Below, piece after piece: positions 44,380 through 52,692 of a stretch of 58,912 bases of DNA; position 1 is the first letter of the stretch, and each line of letters begins with the position of its first letter. The notes beneath the pieces were generated by a model. The model ran no database searches and was not told the origin of the DNA. It worked only from the letters and a program-made list of their open reading frames with translations. The position numbers and the translations under genes were made by a program. The stretch is from Pseudomonadota bacterium (GTDB lineage: Bacteria; Pseudomonadota; Gammaproteobacteria; Steroidobacterales; Steroidobacteraceae). Location: assembly GCA_021792755.1 (NCBI GenBank), contig JAJYUA010000026.1:1-58912 (forward strand), read 5' to 3'.

Positions 44380-45229
44380 GTCCTCGACGGTCCGGCCGGG
44401 GTCGGCCGGGCACCGCCGGCTGCTCGCACGGTTTTTTCTCGACACGCATGTCGAGTACGTCCCGGAGAGAATCGCCTGGCCGGCGCTGACCGAGGCGGAG
44501 CTCGCGCGCCTCACCGGCCTGCCGTTCTGGCAGGAGGCGGTCTCGACCGAGAACGTCACATCCAACACGGTGGCGGCCGCGGCCGACATCGAGCCGGATC
44601 CGCAGGTGCGCGCGGCCATCGCGCTGCAGGGCTTGGAGGAGCAGCGGCATGCGCGGCTGCTCACCGCGCTCACCGCGCACTACGGCATCCCGATCGAGCA
44701 GCCGCCGCGGTTCGCGCCCCGCGCGCTGGAGGACGATTTCCTCTTCGCCGGCTTCGGCGAGTGCTTCGATTCCTTCTTCGCCTTCGGACTGTTCGCCCTG
44801 GCACGCGAATCGGGCTACTTCCCCGCCGGTCTGGTGAGCATCTTCGAGCCGGTGATGGAGGAAGAGGTGCGGCACATCCTGTTCTTCGTCAACTGGGTCG
44901 CATGCCGCCGCTCGCGCCTGCCCTGGTGGAAGCGCCCCGCCTTCCGCGCCCGCTGCGCCCGGATCATTCTCAAGCAGGTCGCATCGCGGGTGAAAACCGC
45001 GCGCGCGCTCGGCAAGGGGCCGCGGCAGGAACCGGCGCACTCGGCCGAGAACTTCACGCTCACCGCCCATCAGGAGCTCGGCGCCGGGGTGACCCTGCAC
45101 CGATTGCTGCAGACGTGCCTGCGGGAAAACGACCGGCGCATGGCCCGCTACGATGCGCGGCTGCAGCGCCCGCGCCTGGTGCCGGGCATCGCCCGCGTCC
45201 TTTACCGGTTGCTTCCCGCAGGCATCTGA
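44354..45229 (+). CDS. Ferritin-like di-iron protein in the hopanoid operon, unassigned
   Basis: The product has 291 residues and no signal peptide. Two E-x-x-H motifs stand in long helices: LQGLEEQRHARLLTALTAHY (about residues 93-112) and IFEPVMEEEVRHILFFVNW (about 165-182). With acidic residues in ENVTSNTVAAAADIEP and GFGECFDSFFAFGLFALARE, this is the pattern of a ferritin-like di-iron four-helix bundle. It starts inside hpnL (26-base overlap) and so is the last gene of hpnIJKL. Enzymes of this fold oxidise, desaturate or hydroxylate lipids and other substrates. A hopanoid-modifying oxygenase is a reasonable guess, but storage or another role is possible. Its end overlaps the convergent regulator gene by 28 bases. 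Confidence 0.8.
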   Translation: MSVIPADIESSTVRPGSAGHRRLLARFFLDTHVEYVPERIAWPALTEAELARLTGLPFWQEAVSTENVTSNTVAAAADIEPDPQVRAAIALQGLEEQRHARLLTALTAHYGIPIEQPPRFAPRALEDDFLFAGFGECFDSFFAFGLFALARESGYFPAGLVSIFEPVMEEEVRHILFFVNWVACRRSRLPWWKRPAFRARCARIILKQVASRVKTARALGKGPRQEPAHSAENFTLTAHQELGAGVTLHRLLQTCLRENDRRMARYDARLQRPRLVPGIARVLYRLLPAGI

Positions 45230-47250
45230 TCGGCGGCGCCGCTGGACGCCTTCAGCGTCCGGTAGACGGTGTTGCGGGATACCCCGAGCGAGCGCGCCGC
45301 CGCCGACACATTGCCGCCGTTGCGCTGCAGCATGGCGGCAACCGCGGCCGCGCGCAGGTCCTTGAGCCTCGCCTGGCACGCAGAAGCCTCGAGCGGGGCC
45401 TGGATGGATGCGCGCGGACCGGGCTCGCCGAGCTCCTCGATGAGGTCCTCCGGCAGCTGCGCCTTGCCGATCGAGCGTGCGCCGCCCGCCATCACGCTCG
45501 CGGTGCGCAACACGTTGGCGAGCTGGCGGATGTTGCCCGGCCAGCCGTAGCCTCGGAACAGGCCGAGCACCTCGGCGGTCAGGGTCAGCCCGCAGGCCGC
45601 CTCGCCCTGCGAGGCGAGGATGCGCCGGATCAGCGCCTCGAGATCCCGGCGCTGCCTGAGCGGCGGCAACCGCACCGCCAGGCCGTTCAAGCGGTAATAC
45701 AGGTCTTCCCGGAACTGCCCCCGCCGCATCATGTCCTTCAGGTCGCGATGCGTGGCGCAGATGACCGCGATATCGACCGCGATCGGCTTGTGCCCGCCCA
45801 GCGGGCGCACGGCGCGCTCCTGCAGCACGCGCAGCAGGCGCGTCTGCAAGGCGAGCGGCATATCGCCGATCTCATCGAGGAACAGCGTGCCGCCGTTGGC
45901 GAGCAGGATCTTGCCGGGATTGCCCCGGCGGCGGGCGCCGGTGAACGCGCCCTCCTCGTAGCCGAACAGCTCCGCCTCGATCAGCGACTCCGGAAGCGAG
46001 GCGCAGTCGACGACGACAAACGGCTGCTGGCGGCGGGCCGACTCGTTGTGCACCGCCTGCGCCAGCACCTCCTTGCCGGTGCCGGTCTCCCCGAGAATGA
46101 GGAGGGGAATGTCGTGAGACTGCACCTTGCGCACCTTGGCGATCACATCGGCCACCACCGGATCGCCGCTGTCGAGATCGGCGAGCGCAGGCCCGCCCTG
46201 CGCAGCGCGCGACGCCTGCGCGGCGCGCGGCGCCTGGGCAGCGGGCAGTGCCTGGGCGCCGTGCGGTGCCTGGGCGGCGCCCGCGGCCGCTTCGCCGGCG
46301 CCTTGCGCGAGCTGCGCCGCACACGCCGCGGCGCCCGCCGCCCAGGCGCGCTCCCCGGGTTGCGCGCGAAAGTCGATCCGCGCCACCACCGGCGTGCCGT
46401 CGCGCAGCTGCAGCCGCAGCAGCTGCTGCTCGCTGCGGCATCCGCCGAGCAGCGCCCCCGCATCGAGTCCGAACAGGGACGAGAGCGTATGCGGCTGCGC
46501 GCCGTGCGTCTCGATCCCGAGTTGCGTGAGGCCGCTCGGATTGGCGGCGAGGAACCTTCCCGCCTCATCGAACGCCGCGATGCACTCGAGGAGCGTGCCC
46601 ATCAGCTCCCGGCGGCTGTGGAAGTGAATGCGCAGAGCCTCGCCGAAGTGATCGACGAACAGGTGGTTCTCGATCATCCGGGTCGACATGCGCACCAGCG
46701 CCAGGGTGTGCGCGTGGTAGCTCTCCTGCGGCCCGGACACATCGAGCGCGCCGATCACCTCGCCGCGCGGGTCGCGTATCGGCGAGCATGAGCAGGTGAG
46801 GAAGCGGTTGACCGCCAGAAAGTGCTCGCCGCCATGCACCAGCGTCGCGCGGCGCTCCGCGAGCGCGGTGCCGATCGCATTGGTCCCCTTGCTGTCCTCC
46901 GACCACAGCACGCCGGGCTTGAGCGCCACCCGCTCGGCCTTCTGCAGGAAATCCGCATCCCCGAGCGAGTGCACGATCGTGCCGCGCTGATCGGTGAGGA
47001 TCACCATGCTGTGGGTGTTGAGAATCTGCTGGTGGAGCATTTCCATCACCGGCAGGGCGTGGCGGTAGAGCGCGTGGTGCTGCTCGACGAGCCTCGCGAG
47101 CTCGCCGCGGCCCACCGCGCCGAAATCCGGCCGCTGCCCCTCGGTAAGCCCCAGGCGGCGCGCCCGCTCGTGCCACAGCGATACCACCTTGTTGCGCTCG
47201 CCCGCCGGTACGGCGGGCGCCGCGCTCTGTGATGCCGATTCGTGCCTCAT
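45202..47250 (-). CDS. Sigma-54-dependent activator, AcoR type
   Basis: The product has 682 residues. An N-terminal GAF-type sensor (about 70-220, [40 protein letters not shown]) is followed by a PAS-like part (about 225-310), a repeat-rich linker (about 320-350), and the AAA+ domain with Walker [12 protein letters not shown], the sigma-54 contact GAFTGA (about 433-438) and Walker [15 protein letters not shown] Fis-type helix-turn-helix ([20 protein letters not shown]) ends it. The ATG at 47250 fits the family. AcoR-type activators sense small metabolites such as acetoin or alcohols. It stands alone next to the hopanoid operon; its targets are unknown, but it could also act on the sigma-54 promoter at 52319. 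Confidence 0.93.
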   Translation of the reverse strand: MRHESASQSAAPAVPAGERNKVVSLWHERARRLGLTEGQRPDFGAVGRGELARLVEQHHALYRHALPVMEMLHQQILNTHSMVILTDQRGTIVHSLGDADFLQKAERVALKPGVLWSEDSKGTNAIGTALAERRATLVHGGEHFLAVNRFLTCSCSPIRDPRGEVIGALDVSGPQESYHAHTLALVRMSTRMIENHLFVDHFGEALRIHFHSRRELMGTLLECIAAFDEAGRFLAANPSGLTQLGIETHGAQPHTLSSLFGLDAGALLGGCRSEQQLLRLQLRDGTPVVARIDFRAQPGERAWAAGAAACAAQLAQGAGEAAAGAAQAPHGAQALPAAQAPRAAQASRAAQGGPALADLDSGDPVVADVIAKVRKVQSHDIPLLILGETGTGKEVLAQAVHNESARRQQPFVVVDCASLPESLIEAELFGYEEGAFTGARRRGNPGKILLANGGTLFLDEIGDMPLALQTRLLRVLQERAVRPLGGHKPIAVDIAVICATHRDLKDMMRRGQFREDLYYRLNGLAVRLPPLRQRRDLEALIRRILASQGEAACGLTLTAEVLGLFRGYGWPGNIRQLANVLRTASVMAGGARSIGKAQLPEDLIEELGEPGPRASIQAPLEASACQARLKDLRAAAVAAMLQRNGGNVSAAARSLGVSRNTVYRTLKASSGAADQMPAGSNR
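46201..46290. repeat. 18-base tandem repeat inside the activator gene
   Basis: Four copies of an 18-base unit lie in register (46201, 46219, 46237, 46255), each ending in GCCTG, with a fifth degenerate copy to 46290. On the minus strand each unit encodes six residues of the form A-Q-A-x-x-A, making a Gln/Ala-rich linker between sensor and AAA+ domains. Copy number could change by slippage. Confidence 0.8.
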
Positions 47251-47450
47251 CAACCCCCCTCGAACCGCCTGGCGCGCCCGCTTCTGGACCGGTTCCAGCG
47301 CTGCTGAGGACCATAGGGCGCGCCTGCAACGGCTGTCCATCGTGGAATACCGCAATTCCCAGGCCGGCGCAAGCCATGGCGGCGCGGCGGGCGTTGAGTG
47401 TTGCATTTTGGAGCAGTCGGCCGTGCAGCGCGCCCGACAAGGCGCGCAGC

Positions 47451-48503
47451 CTAGCTGTCGGGCTCGGCGTCGGCTGCTGCGGCTGTTTGCGCCGCGCGAT
47501 TCGAGCGCGCCGCGCCGCGCCGCCCGCCCCCCGGCAGGGCCGCCAGCCCGCGGGCGCCGAAGCCGATGCCGAATGTCGCAACACCCAGTGTCAGGTCGCG
47601 CGCACGGCGCGCGAGCGATGCGGCCACCGCCACGGCGGGCGGAATGCCGAACACCGCGCAGGCGAGCACGTAACTCGCCTCCTGCACGCCGGCGGCCGCC
47701 GGCACCATGAACACGAACGTCCTCAGCCCCGCCACGACGCTGTCGATCACCAGGGCATCGAGCGCGCCCACCGGCCGGCCGAGCAGCGCAAACACCAGCC
47801 ACAGCTCCGCGGCGCCGAGAAACCAGCACAAGGTGTGCAGCGCGAGCGCCCCCCACAGCCGCCCGCGGGGGCGCAGGATGCCGCTCAGCACCGTCTCGAG
47901 GTCGCCTTTCAGATGCACCTCGCGCAGCGAGGCGAGCACCGGCCAGCGTGCCGCGGCGCGCCGCACGACGGTCTGCAACGTCGCTCCCGCCCGCCGCCCG
48001 ATGAGCAACGCCGCCGCGACGGCCCCGAGTGTCACGCCCAGTCCGATTTCCATCGGCGTCAGCAGGTCCGATGCCGGCGCCAGCGCAAACAGCGCCAGCA
48101 GGCCGGCCAGCACGTAAGGCAGCTTCGCACAGAGCTCGATCACCAGGTCGACGCTCATCGAGAGCGCTGCCTTGAGCGCCTGCACCCCGCTCGAGCGCAG
48201 CGCGCGCACGCCGAGCACGAACCCGCCGATCTGCGAGAACGGCAGCGTCTCGGCGGCGGCATCGCGCACCAGCCGCGCCCATATGAACCGGGCCCCCGAG
48301 GCCGGCGGCTCCTCGCCGGCGGCCAGCCGCCAGGCGAGCCCCATCAGCGCCTCGATCGGCAGGTGCGCGAGCACGATGAGAAGCAGGCCGGCCAGACCGA
48401 GCCCCTCCAGCGCCCGCACGATGGCCCCGGCGCCCGCGTACAGCACCACGGCCACCAGGATCGCCGCGCCGGCGAGCAGGCCGGCCGCCGTGCGCCCCTT
48501 CAT
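47451..48503 (-). CDS. Second HpnL-like membrane protein
   Basis: The product has 350 residues with about eight membrane helices (first: GLLAGAAILVAVVLYAGAGA). LPFSQIGGFVLGVRALRSSG and FVFMVPAAAGVQEASYVLAC are the same two landmark motifs seen in HpnL (PF03706), but the sequence is otherwise clearly different. The ATG at 48503 lies one base after the stop of the sulfotransferase gene, so they form one operon. The C-terminal 35 residues are polar. The family includes lipid transporters or flippases by proposal; the role here is unknown. Confidence 0.82.
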   Translation of the reverse strand: MKGRTAAGLLAGAAILVAVVLYAGAGAIVRALEGLGLAGLLLIVLAHLPIEALMGLAWRLAAGEEPPASGARFIWARLVRDAAAETLPFSQIGGFVLGVRALRSSGVQALKAALSMSVDLVIELCAKLPYVLAGLLALFALAPASDLLTPMEIGLGVTLGAVAAALLIGRRAGATLQTVVRRAAARWPVLASLREVHLKGDLETVLSGILRPRGRLWGALALHTLCWFLGAAELWLVFALLGRPVGALDALVIDSVVAGLRTFVFMVPAAAGVQEASYVLACAVFGIPPAVAVAASLARRARDLTLGVATFGIGFGARGLAALPGGGRRGAARSNRAAQTAAAADAEPDS

Positions 48504-48504
48504 C

Positions 48505-49749
48505 TCATGCCCTGGCGCACACCGCCCGATCAGCCTGCCATTCCAGCTCGACGCCGAAGGCGTCGGTGTAGGGCGCGAATCTCTCGCGCAGGACACGGGG
48601 ATCGAGCCCGAAGGGCTCCATGTGGTACGCATGCGGCCGGTGCGTGCGGTTGGCCCGATTCCCCAGCCACTTTTGCATGCGCTGCGTTCCCGCCTCGCTT
48701 GCGGCAAGCCCGCCGTGGCGCAGCACCCGCTGTGCCGCCTCATGCGGCCGCGCCACGATCTCCCGGTAGCGCAGGTGCAGAATGGCGTCGGAGCGGGCCG
48801 CGGCGCGCATCATGCGCCCGGCGCCATCGAGCCAGGCGTCAAAGACCTGCCGGCCGATTTCCTCGAGGTCGACACGATGGGTGAACGGGCGCCTGAGCAC
48901 TTCGGTGAGCTTCGCGACCGAGGCGAGCACCGCCACCGGATCGCGGTGGATGAATACCCAGCGCGCATCCGGGTACACGCGGGCGATGTCCTCCAGCGCG
49001 AACACGTGATCGGGGGATTTGAGGATCCAGCGCCGGCCGGGCGTCTGCGCATCGAGATGCTGCAGAAAGCGCCGGTGGAAACGGTATGCCTCGAGGTGCC
49101 CGTAGCGCTGCAGCCAGCCCTGGTAGCTCGGCACGCGATAAACGCTGTCATAGCGCAGACTCTGAAACACCTGCGCGGTGATGTCGGTGCATTCCTCGGG
49201 CTCATCGGGGGCGACATGATGCAGCGAGTCGAGCTGCGGAGCGAGCCGGCGCATGATGTAGAACTGACCCTGAACCCACGCCTTGCGCAGCGCGGTGCCG
49301 AGATGCCCCGCCGGGGACGGATAGGGGTACACCAGCTGCCAGGACAGCGGCGCGGCCACCCGCGGATCGCGCCAGAGCAGCCGGTGCAGGAACGTCGTGC
49401 CGCTGCGCGGCATGCCGGTGATGAAGATCGGACGCTCGATGGGCCGGGAGAGCAGCGCCGGCTCGGCCCGCTCGCGCCGCTCGAGCTGCAACAGGTTCTT
49501 GAGGCTGCGCAGGATCTCGAAACGCGCCGCCCGCCGGCCGAAGGCATTGAGATCACCCTCCTCGTTGCAGGAGGCGATGAGACGGCTCAGCGGCGCGACG
49601 AACGAGCGGTCCGCGAAGTCCCGCCCCCCCCCGCGCCCGATTGCCGCCTCGAGCAATTCCCCGGCATCGAGCGCGCCCAGGCGCTGCGCCGAATCCCGAA
49701 TCGTGCCCGCTGTTCTTGCCACCACTCCTCCTTCGCCATGGCGGCTCAT
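48505..49749 (-). CDS. Sulfotransferase
   Basis: The product has 414 residues, a cytoplasmic PAPS-dependent sulfotransferase. The 5'-phosphosulfate loop is IFITGMPRSGTTFLHRLLWR (about residues 106-125). The 3'-phosphate motif is in RWVFIHRDPVAVLASVAKL. It differs from the TPR-linked sulfotransferase at 7012 by lacking TPR repeats and being of the longer lipid/glycan type. It is coupled to an HpnL-like membrane protein and lies beside the hopanoid genes. The acceptor is unknown; a lipid or hopanoid head group is an inference from context. Confidence 0.87.
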   Translation of the reverse strand: MSRHGEGGVVARTAGTIRDSAQRLGALDAGELLEAAIGRGGGRDFADRSFVAPLSRLIASCNEEGDLNAFGRRAARFEILRSLKNLLQLERRERAEPALLSRPIERPIFITGMPRSGTTFLHRLLWRDPRVAAPLSWQLVYPYPSPAGHLGTALRKAWVQGQFYIMRRLAPQLDSLHHVAPDEPEECTDITAQVFQSLRYDSVYRVPSYQGWLQRYGHLEAYRFHRRFLQHLDAQTPGRRWILKSPDHVFALEDIARVYPDARWVFIHRDPVAVLASVAKLTEVLRRPFTHRVDLEEIGRQVFDAWLDGAGRMMRAAARSDAILHLRYREIVARPHEAAQRVLRHGGLAASEAGTQRMQKWLGNRANRTHRPHAYHMEPFGLDPRVLRERFAPYTDAFGVELEWQADRAVCARA

Positions 49750-50109
49750 GGGGCGCCCGCGCCCGCCTCATCCGGACCGAAGGTCCCGGGGTACCGTCTG
49801 GGGACGCTGGCGGGCAGCCTTCCCGGCAAGCCGAGCCGAGGCTGCGAGCCACACCCTTTTACTTTACTAAATTTGGAGCGAGCCCAGGCATGAGGGAATC
49901 CCACAGGGGCGATCGGCAGAAGACGCCTCGCGGCCGCACGCCAGGCGCCCTGCTCCTCCCGCCCTCGCCTGCGCGGGGAGCGCTCGGGGCGAGCAGCGGC
50001 TTGCCGCAAGGCCCGCCGCCACGGCGGCCGCGAAAGCGCGGACTTTTACGTTGCGGGAGGCGAAGCCGGGGCGCCTTGCCTCCCCGTCACAGGGCAGGAT
50101 TTGCGCCCC
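49750..50109. other. Intergenic gap between C1 island and sulfotransferase gene
   Basis: It has 360 bases, GC-rich apart from TTTTACTTTACTAAATTT near 49857-49874, which may be the promoter of the sulfotransferase/HpnL-like operon. No RNA gene and no hairpin with a T-run was found after the cytochrome gene. Confidence 0.45.
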
Positions 50110-50553
50110 TCACCGGTACACCAGCGCCACAGTCGAGCCGCTGGCGATCCGAGCCGTCAGGGTCGTCTTGCCCGCGGGGTAACCGTTCTGCTGAAGCAGA
50201 AAGGCCATGAGCTCGAGGTATTGCCGGGCAGTGAGTGAGCCCGGTGCATCCGCCGGCATGTCGACGGACAGGAACTCGAAGATCTGCTGGACCGTGAAGC
50301 CGGCCTTGACCGAGGCGAACTTCCCGCCCGTCAAGGCCGGCCCCACACCGCCCTCGAGGTGCCGTCCATGGCAGACGGCGCAGTGCCGCTCGAACACGGC
50401 GTGACCCTGCTGCGCCTGCGCCGGCGTGTACAGCGCCGGCGGGGCGCCCGCCGCCTCACCGCGCTGCGCGAGCAGCGCGGTGAGCAGGAGCGCGCAAGCG
50501 GTCGCTTGCAGCGTGCGGGTTCCCGCGGATCGCTTACTTGAGCGAGAAGACAT
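50110..50553 (-). CDS. Single-haem cytochrome c, partner of PQQ dehydrogenase
   Basis: The product has 147 residues. A signal peptide (TLQATACALLLTALLAQRGE then AA) precedes one haem motif, CAVCHGRHLEGGVGPALTGG, and a likely Met ligand in SVDMPADAPGSL. This is the pattern of small periplasmic cytochromes encoded with PQQ alcohol dehydrogenases, taking electrons from PQQ. The ATG at 50553 overlaps the end of the dehydrogenase gene by 20 bases, so both are translated from one message. Confidence 0.88.
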   Translation of the reverse strand: MSSRSSKRSAGTRTLQATACALLLTALLAQRGEAAGAPPALYTPAQAQQGHAVFERHCAVCHGRHLEGGVGPALTGGKFASVKAGFTVQQIFEFLSVDMPADAPGSLTARQYLELMAFLLQQNGYPAGKTTLTARIASGSTVALVYR

Positions 50554-52243
50554 AGAGCTCCCCGCCGCGCGGGACATGGGCCACAGCCTTGACCATCTGC
50601 CCGCCCCAGATCGGCACACCGCCGCCATAGCCGGCGAGGATGGCGACGTACTGCCTGTCACCGACGCGGTAGGTCACCGGTGGCGCGATGATGCCCGAGG
50701 CAAGCGTGGGGCTCCTCCACAGCACCCTGCCCGTGCGGGCGTCGAAGGCGAGCAGATGGCCGTTGACGGTGCCGCTGAACACCAGACCGCCGGCCGTGCT
50801 CATCGCGCCGGCATCCCAGGGCAACTTGCTCTCGTGATCCCACACCCGCGTGCCGGTATCGATGTCGAAGGCCTGCAGCGCGCCCCAGTTGTGATCGAGC
50901 GGATCGTGCACCACCTTGAAGGTCTCCCCGAGGTAAGGCAGTCCCGCCTTGTAGAAGCTCGGCGCGCCCTTCATCGTCATGCAGGTGTGAATGGTCGGTA
51001 CGTAGACCATGTGAGTGCGCGGATCGACCGACACCGGCCACCAGTTCTTGCCGCCGAGGAAGCTCGGGCAGGTGAAGACCTGGCGGGTCAACGTGGGCCG
51101 CAGCGCATTGTTGGTATAGGGCAGTCCATCCTTGAAGCCCGCCACCGAGGTCGCATGCGCGAAGCGCACCGCGTAGATCAGCTTGTGGGTGCGCAGGTTG
51201 ATCGCATAGAGCCAGCCATTGCGATCGGCGTGGATGATGGCCTGATACCGCTTGCCGTGATAGGTGAGGCTCGTGATCACCGGCGTATTGACGCCGTCGT
51301 AATCCCAGGAGTCGTGCGGCGTGTACTGGTAGTACCACTTGCGCCGGCCGGTCGCCGGGTTCAGCGCCTCCACCGAGTCCGTATACAGGTTCTTGCCCGG
51401 CCGCAGCGTCGCGAGCCACGGGCCCGGATTGCCGACCCCCCACAGCAGCGTGTTGGTCGAGGCGTCGTACGTGCCGGTGAGCCACGTCGAGCCTCCGCCG
51501 GTCTTGTACATGCCTTTGGGCCAGGTGTTGCCGCCGGGCTGCCCCGGGGCGGGAGTGCTGTAGGTGCGCCAGAGCTCCCGGCCGGTGCGGGCGTCGAGCG
51601 CCTCGACGAAATCACGGGCGCCGTACTCCCCGCCGGAAGTGCCCACGATCACCATGCCCTTCAGCGCAAGCGGCGCCAGCGTCATCGCATAGCCGACGTC
51701 GGCGGGCTCGAGCTGCTTCTGCCACACGACCTTGCCGGTGCGCGCGTTCAGGGCGACGACGTAGTTGTCCAACGTCGCCATGTACACGTTGTCCCCGTAA
51801 AGAGCCACGCCGCGGTTGACCACGTCGCAGCACACGGTTTTGAGGCCGGTATCGGCCAGGTTTTTGGCGTACGTCCACAGCACCTTGCCGGTGACCGCAT
51901 CGAAAGCGATCAGGTGATCCAGGGGCGTGGTGACGAACAGGTAGCGGCCGTTGACGATCGGGCTGCTCTCGAAGCCCTGTTTCATGCCGATGCGATAGCT
52001 CCACGCCAGCGTAAGGCCTGCGACGTTGCGCGTATTGATCTGACGGAACGGCGCGTAGCTGTTGCCGGCGTAGTCGCGGCGGAACATCAGCCAGCCGTTG
52101 TCGGTGGCGGCCTTCGCCAGGCGTGCGCTGGTCACTGCGGGGTAGCCGGCCCCTGCCGATGCGGCAACCGGCGCCAGCGTGGCGGCCAGCGCGATGCCGA
52201 GCCACAAACGGCGCCGCGGATGCGGTGCATGGATGATCGTCAT
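50534..52243 (-). CDS. PQQ-dependent alcohol dehydrogenase, predicted lanthanide type
   Basis: The product has 569 residues. A signal peptide (RLWLGIALAATLAPVAASAG) directs it to the periplasm, where the eight-bladed propeller binds PQQ. Visible marks are the adjacent-Cys disulfide in LKTVCCDVVNRGVALYG, GTSGGEYGARDFVEAL and WGVGNPGPW (metal ligands), and WDYD at residues 313-316, where the second Asp is found in lanthanide-dependent enzymes and replaced by Ala or Ser in calcium ones. It oxidises an alcohol; ethanol-type enzymes (ExaA/PedH) look similar, so the substrate is open. The ATG at 52243 was chosen for its signal peptide. A sigma-54 promoter lies upstream and a cytochrome c gene overlaps downstream. 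Confidence 0.92.
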   Translation of the reverse strand: MTIIHAPHPRRRLWLGIALAATLAPVAASAGAGYPAVTSARLAKAATDNGWLMFRRDYAGNSYAPFRQINTRNVAGLTLAWSYRIGMKQGFESSPIVNGRYLFVTTPLDHLIAFDAVTGKVLWTYAKNLADTGLKTVCCDVVNRGVALYGDNVYMATLDNYVVALNARTGKVVWQKQLEPADVGYAMTLAPLALKGMVIVGTSGGEYGARDFVEALDARTGRELWRTYSTPAPGQPGGNTWPKGMYKTGGGSTWLTGTYDASTNTLLWGVGNPGPWLATLRPGKNLYTDSVEALNPATGRRKWYYQYTPHDSWDYDGVNTPVITSLTYHGKRYQAIIHADRNGWLYAINLRTHKLIYAVRFAHATSVAGFKDGLPYTNNALRPTLTRQVFTCPSFLGGKNWWPVSVDPRTHMVYVPTIHTCMTMKGAPSFYKAGLPYLGETFKVVHDPLDHNWGALQAFDIDTGTRVWDHESKLPWDAGAMSTAGGLVFSGTVNGHLLAFDARTGRVLWRSPTLASGIIAPPVTYRVGDRQYVAILAGYGGGVPIWGGQMVKAVAHVPRGGELYVFSLK

Positions 52244-52318
52244 ACTCGTTGTTCCCCTCTGTTCTAAGGTTGCACGACCGGGCACGGCGTGCGTGCGGCC
52301 CGGGTCGCCCGGTCAGTC

Positions 52319-52334
52319 TGCAAGCCTCGTGCCA
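52319..52334 (-). promoter_or_regulatory. Sigma-54 (-24/-12) promoter
   Basis: Read on the minus strand, TGGCACGAGGCTTGCA matches the RpoN consensus TGGCAC-N5-TTGCA at every specified base. It points toward the PQQ dehydrogenase; the predicted transcript starts near 52308, leaving a leader of about 65 bases. The correct position, strand and the presence of sigma-54 activators in the window support it. Confidence 0.82.
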
Positions 52335-52567
52335 CCGCGATGTCACGGCAGGAGCGAACCGGTCGCGGCCCCTCAATCGTTTCCCATCGCGACGGTCGAC
52401 CCCGAGGCATGAAGCATCACGGCCGTTTGACAGGCACAGGCCGGTGCCCCGCCGCCGCTAGCCTCTCGCCCCGCTCACCGGCTTGCCGACATCCGGGGGG
52501 AACCCGCTCCGGTGAGCGCCGCCGCCGAGCGCGCGGCGCTCGTGCCGCGATCTCTTATGATTTTTCT

Positions 52568-52595
52568 GTTCCGTTTTGAAACGCCCCGCGGAACA
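52568..52595. promoter_or_regulatory. Candidate activator-binding inverted repeat
   Basis: TGTTCCG (52568-52574) and CGGAACA (52589-52595) form a perfect 7-bp inverted repeat with 14 bases between; the palindrome CGTTT-TG-AAACG (52572-52583) overlaps it. It lies about 235 bases upstream of the sigma-54 promoter, a normal distance for an enhancer. The same half-sites occur at 58500-58516. Confidence 0.6.
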
Positions 52596-52692
52596 CCATC
52601 ATGCCGCGGTGGAACGCCTTGGCGTCAGGGAAATCCGAGGCCGCCCCGCCGGCCGCCCCGGGCGAACTGCCGAGACGGCCGCACGGCCTGAA

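Larger units (their letters stand above)
52244..52692. other. Upstream control region of the PQQ dehydrogenase gene
   Basis: These 449 bases separate the dehydrogenase gene from the XoxG-like gene. They hold a sigma-54 promoter and an inverted repeat, listed separately, and no believable gene. The break shows that the second PQQ gene is transcribed independently of the xox genes. Confidence 0.7.

Noticed and set aside
44761-46791. 676-codon plus-strand open frame
   Set aside because: It overlaps the ferritin-like gene out of frame and then runs antisense to the sigma-54 activator.
50426-52267. 613-codon plus-strand open frame
   Set aside because: It is antisense to the PQQ dehydrogenase and has His/Arg/Val-rich shadow composition.
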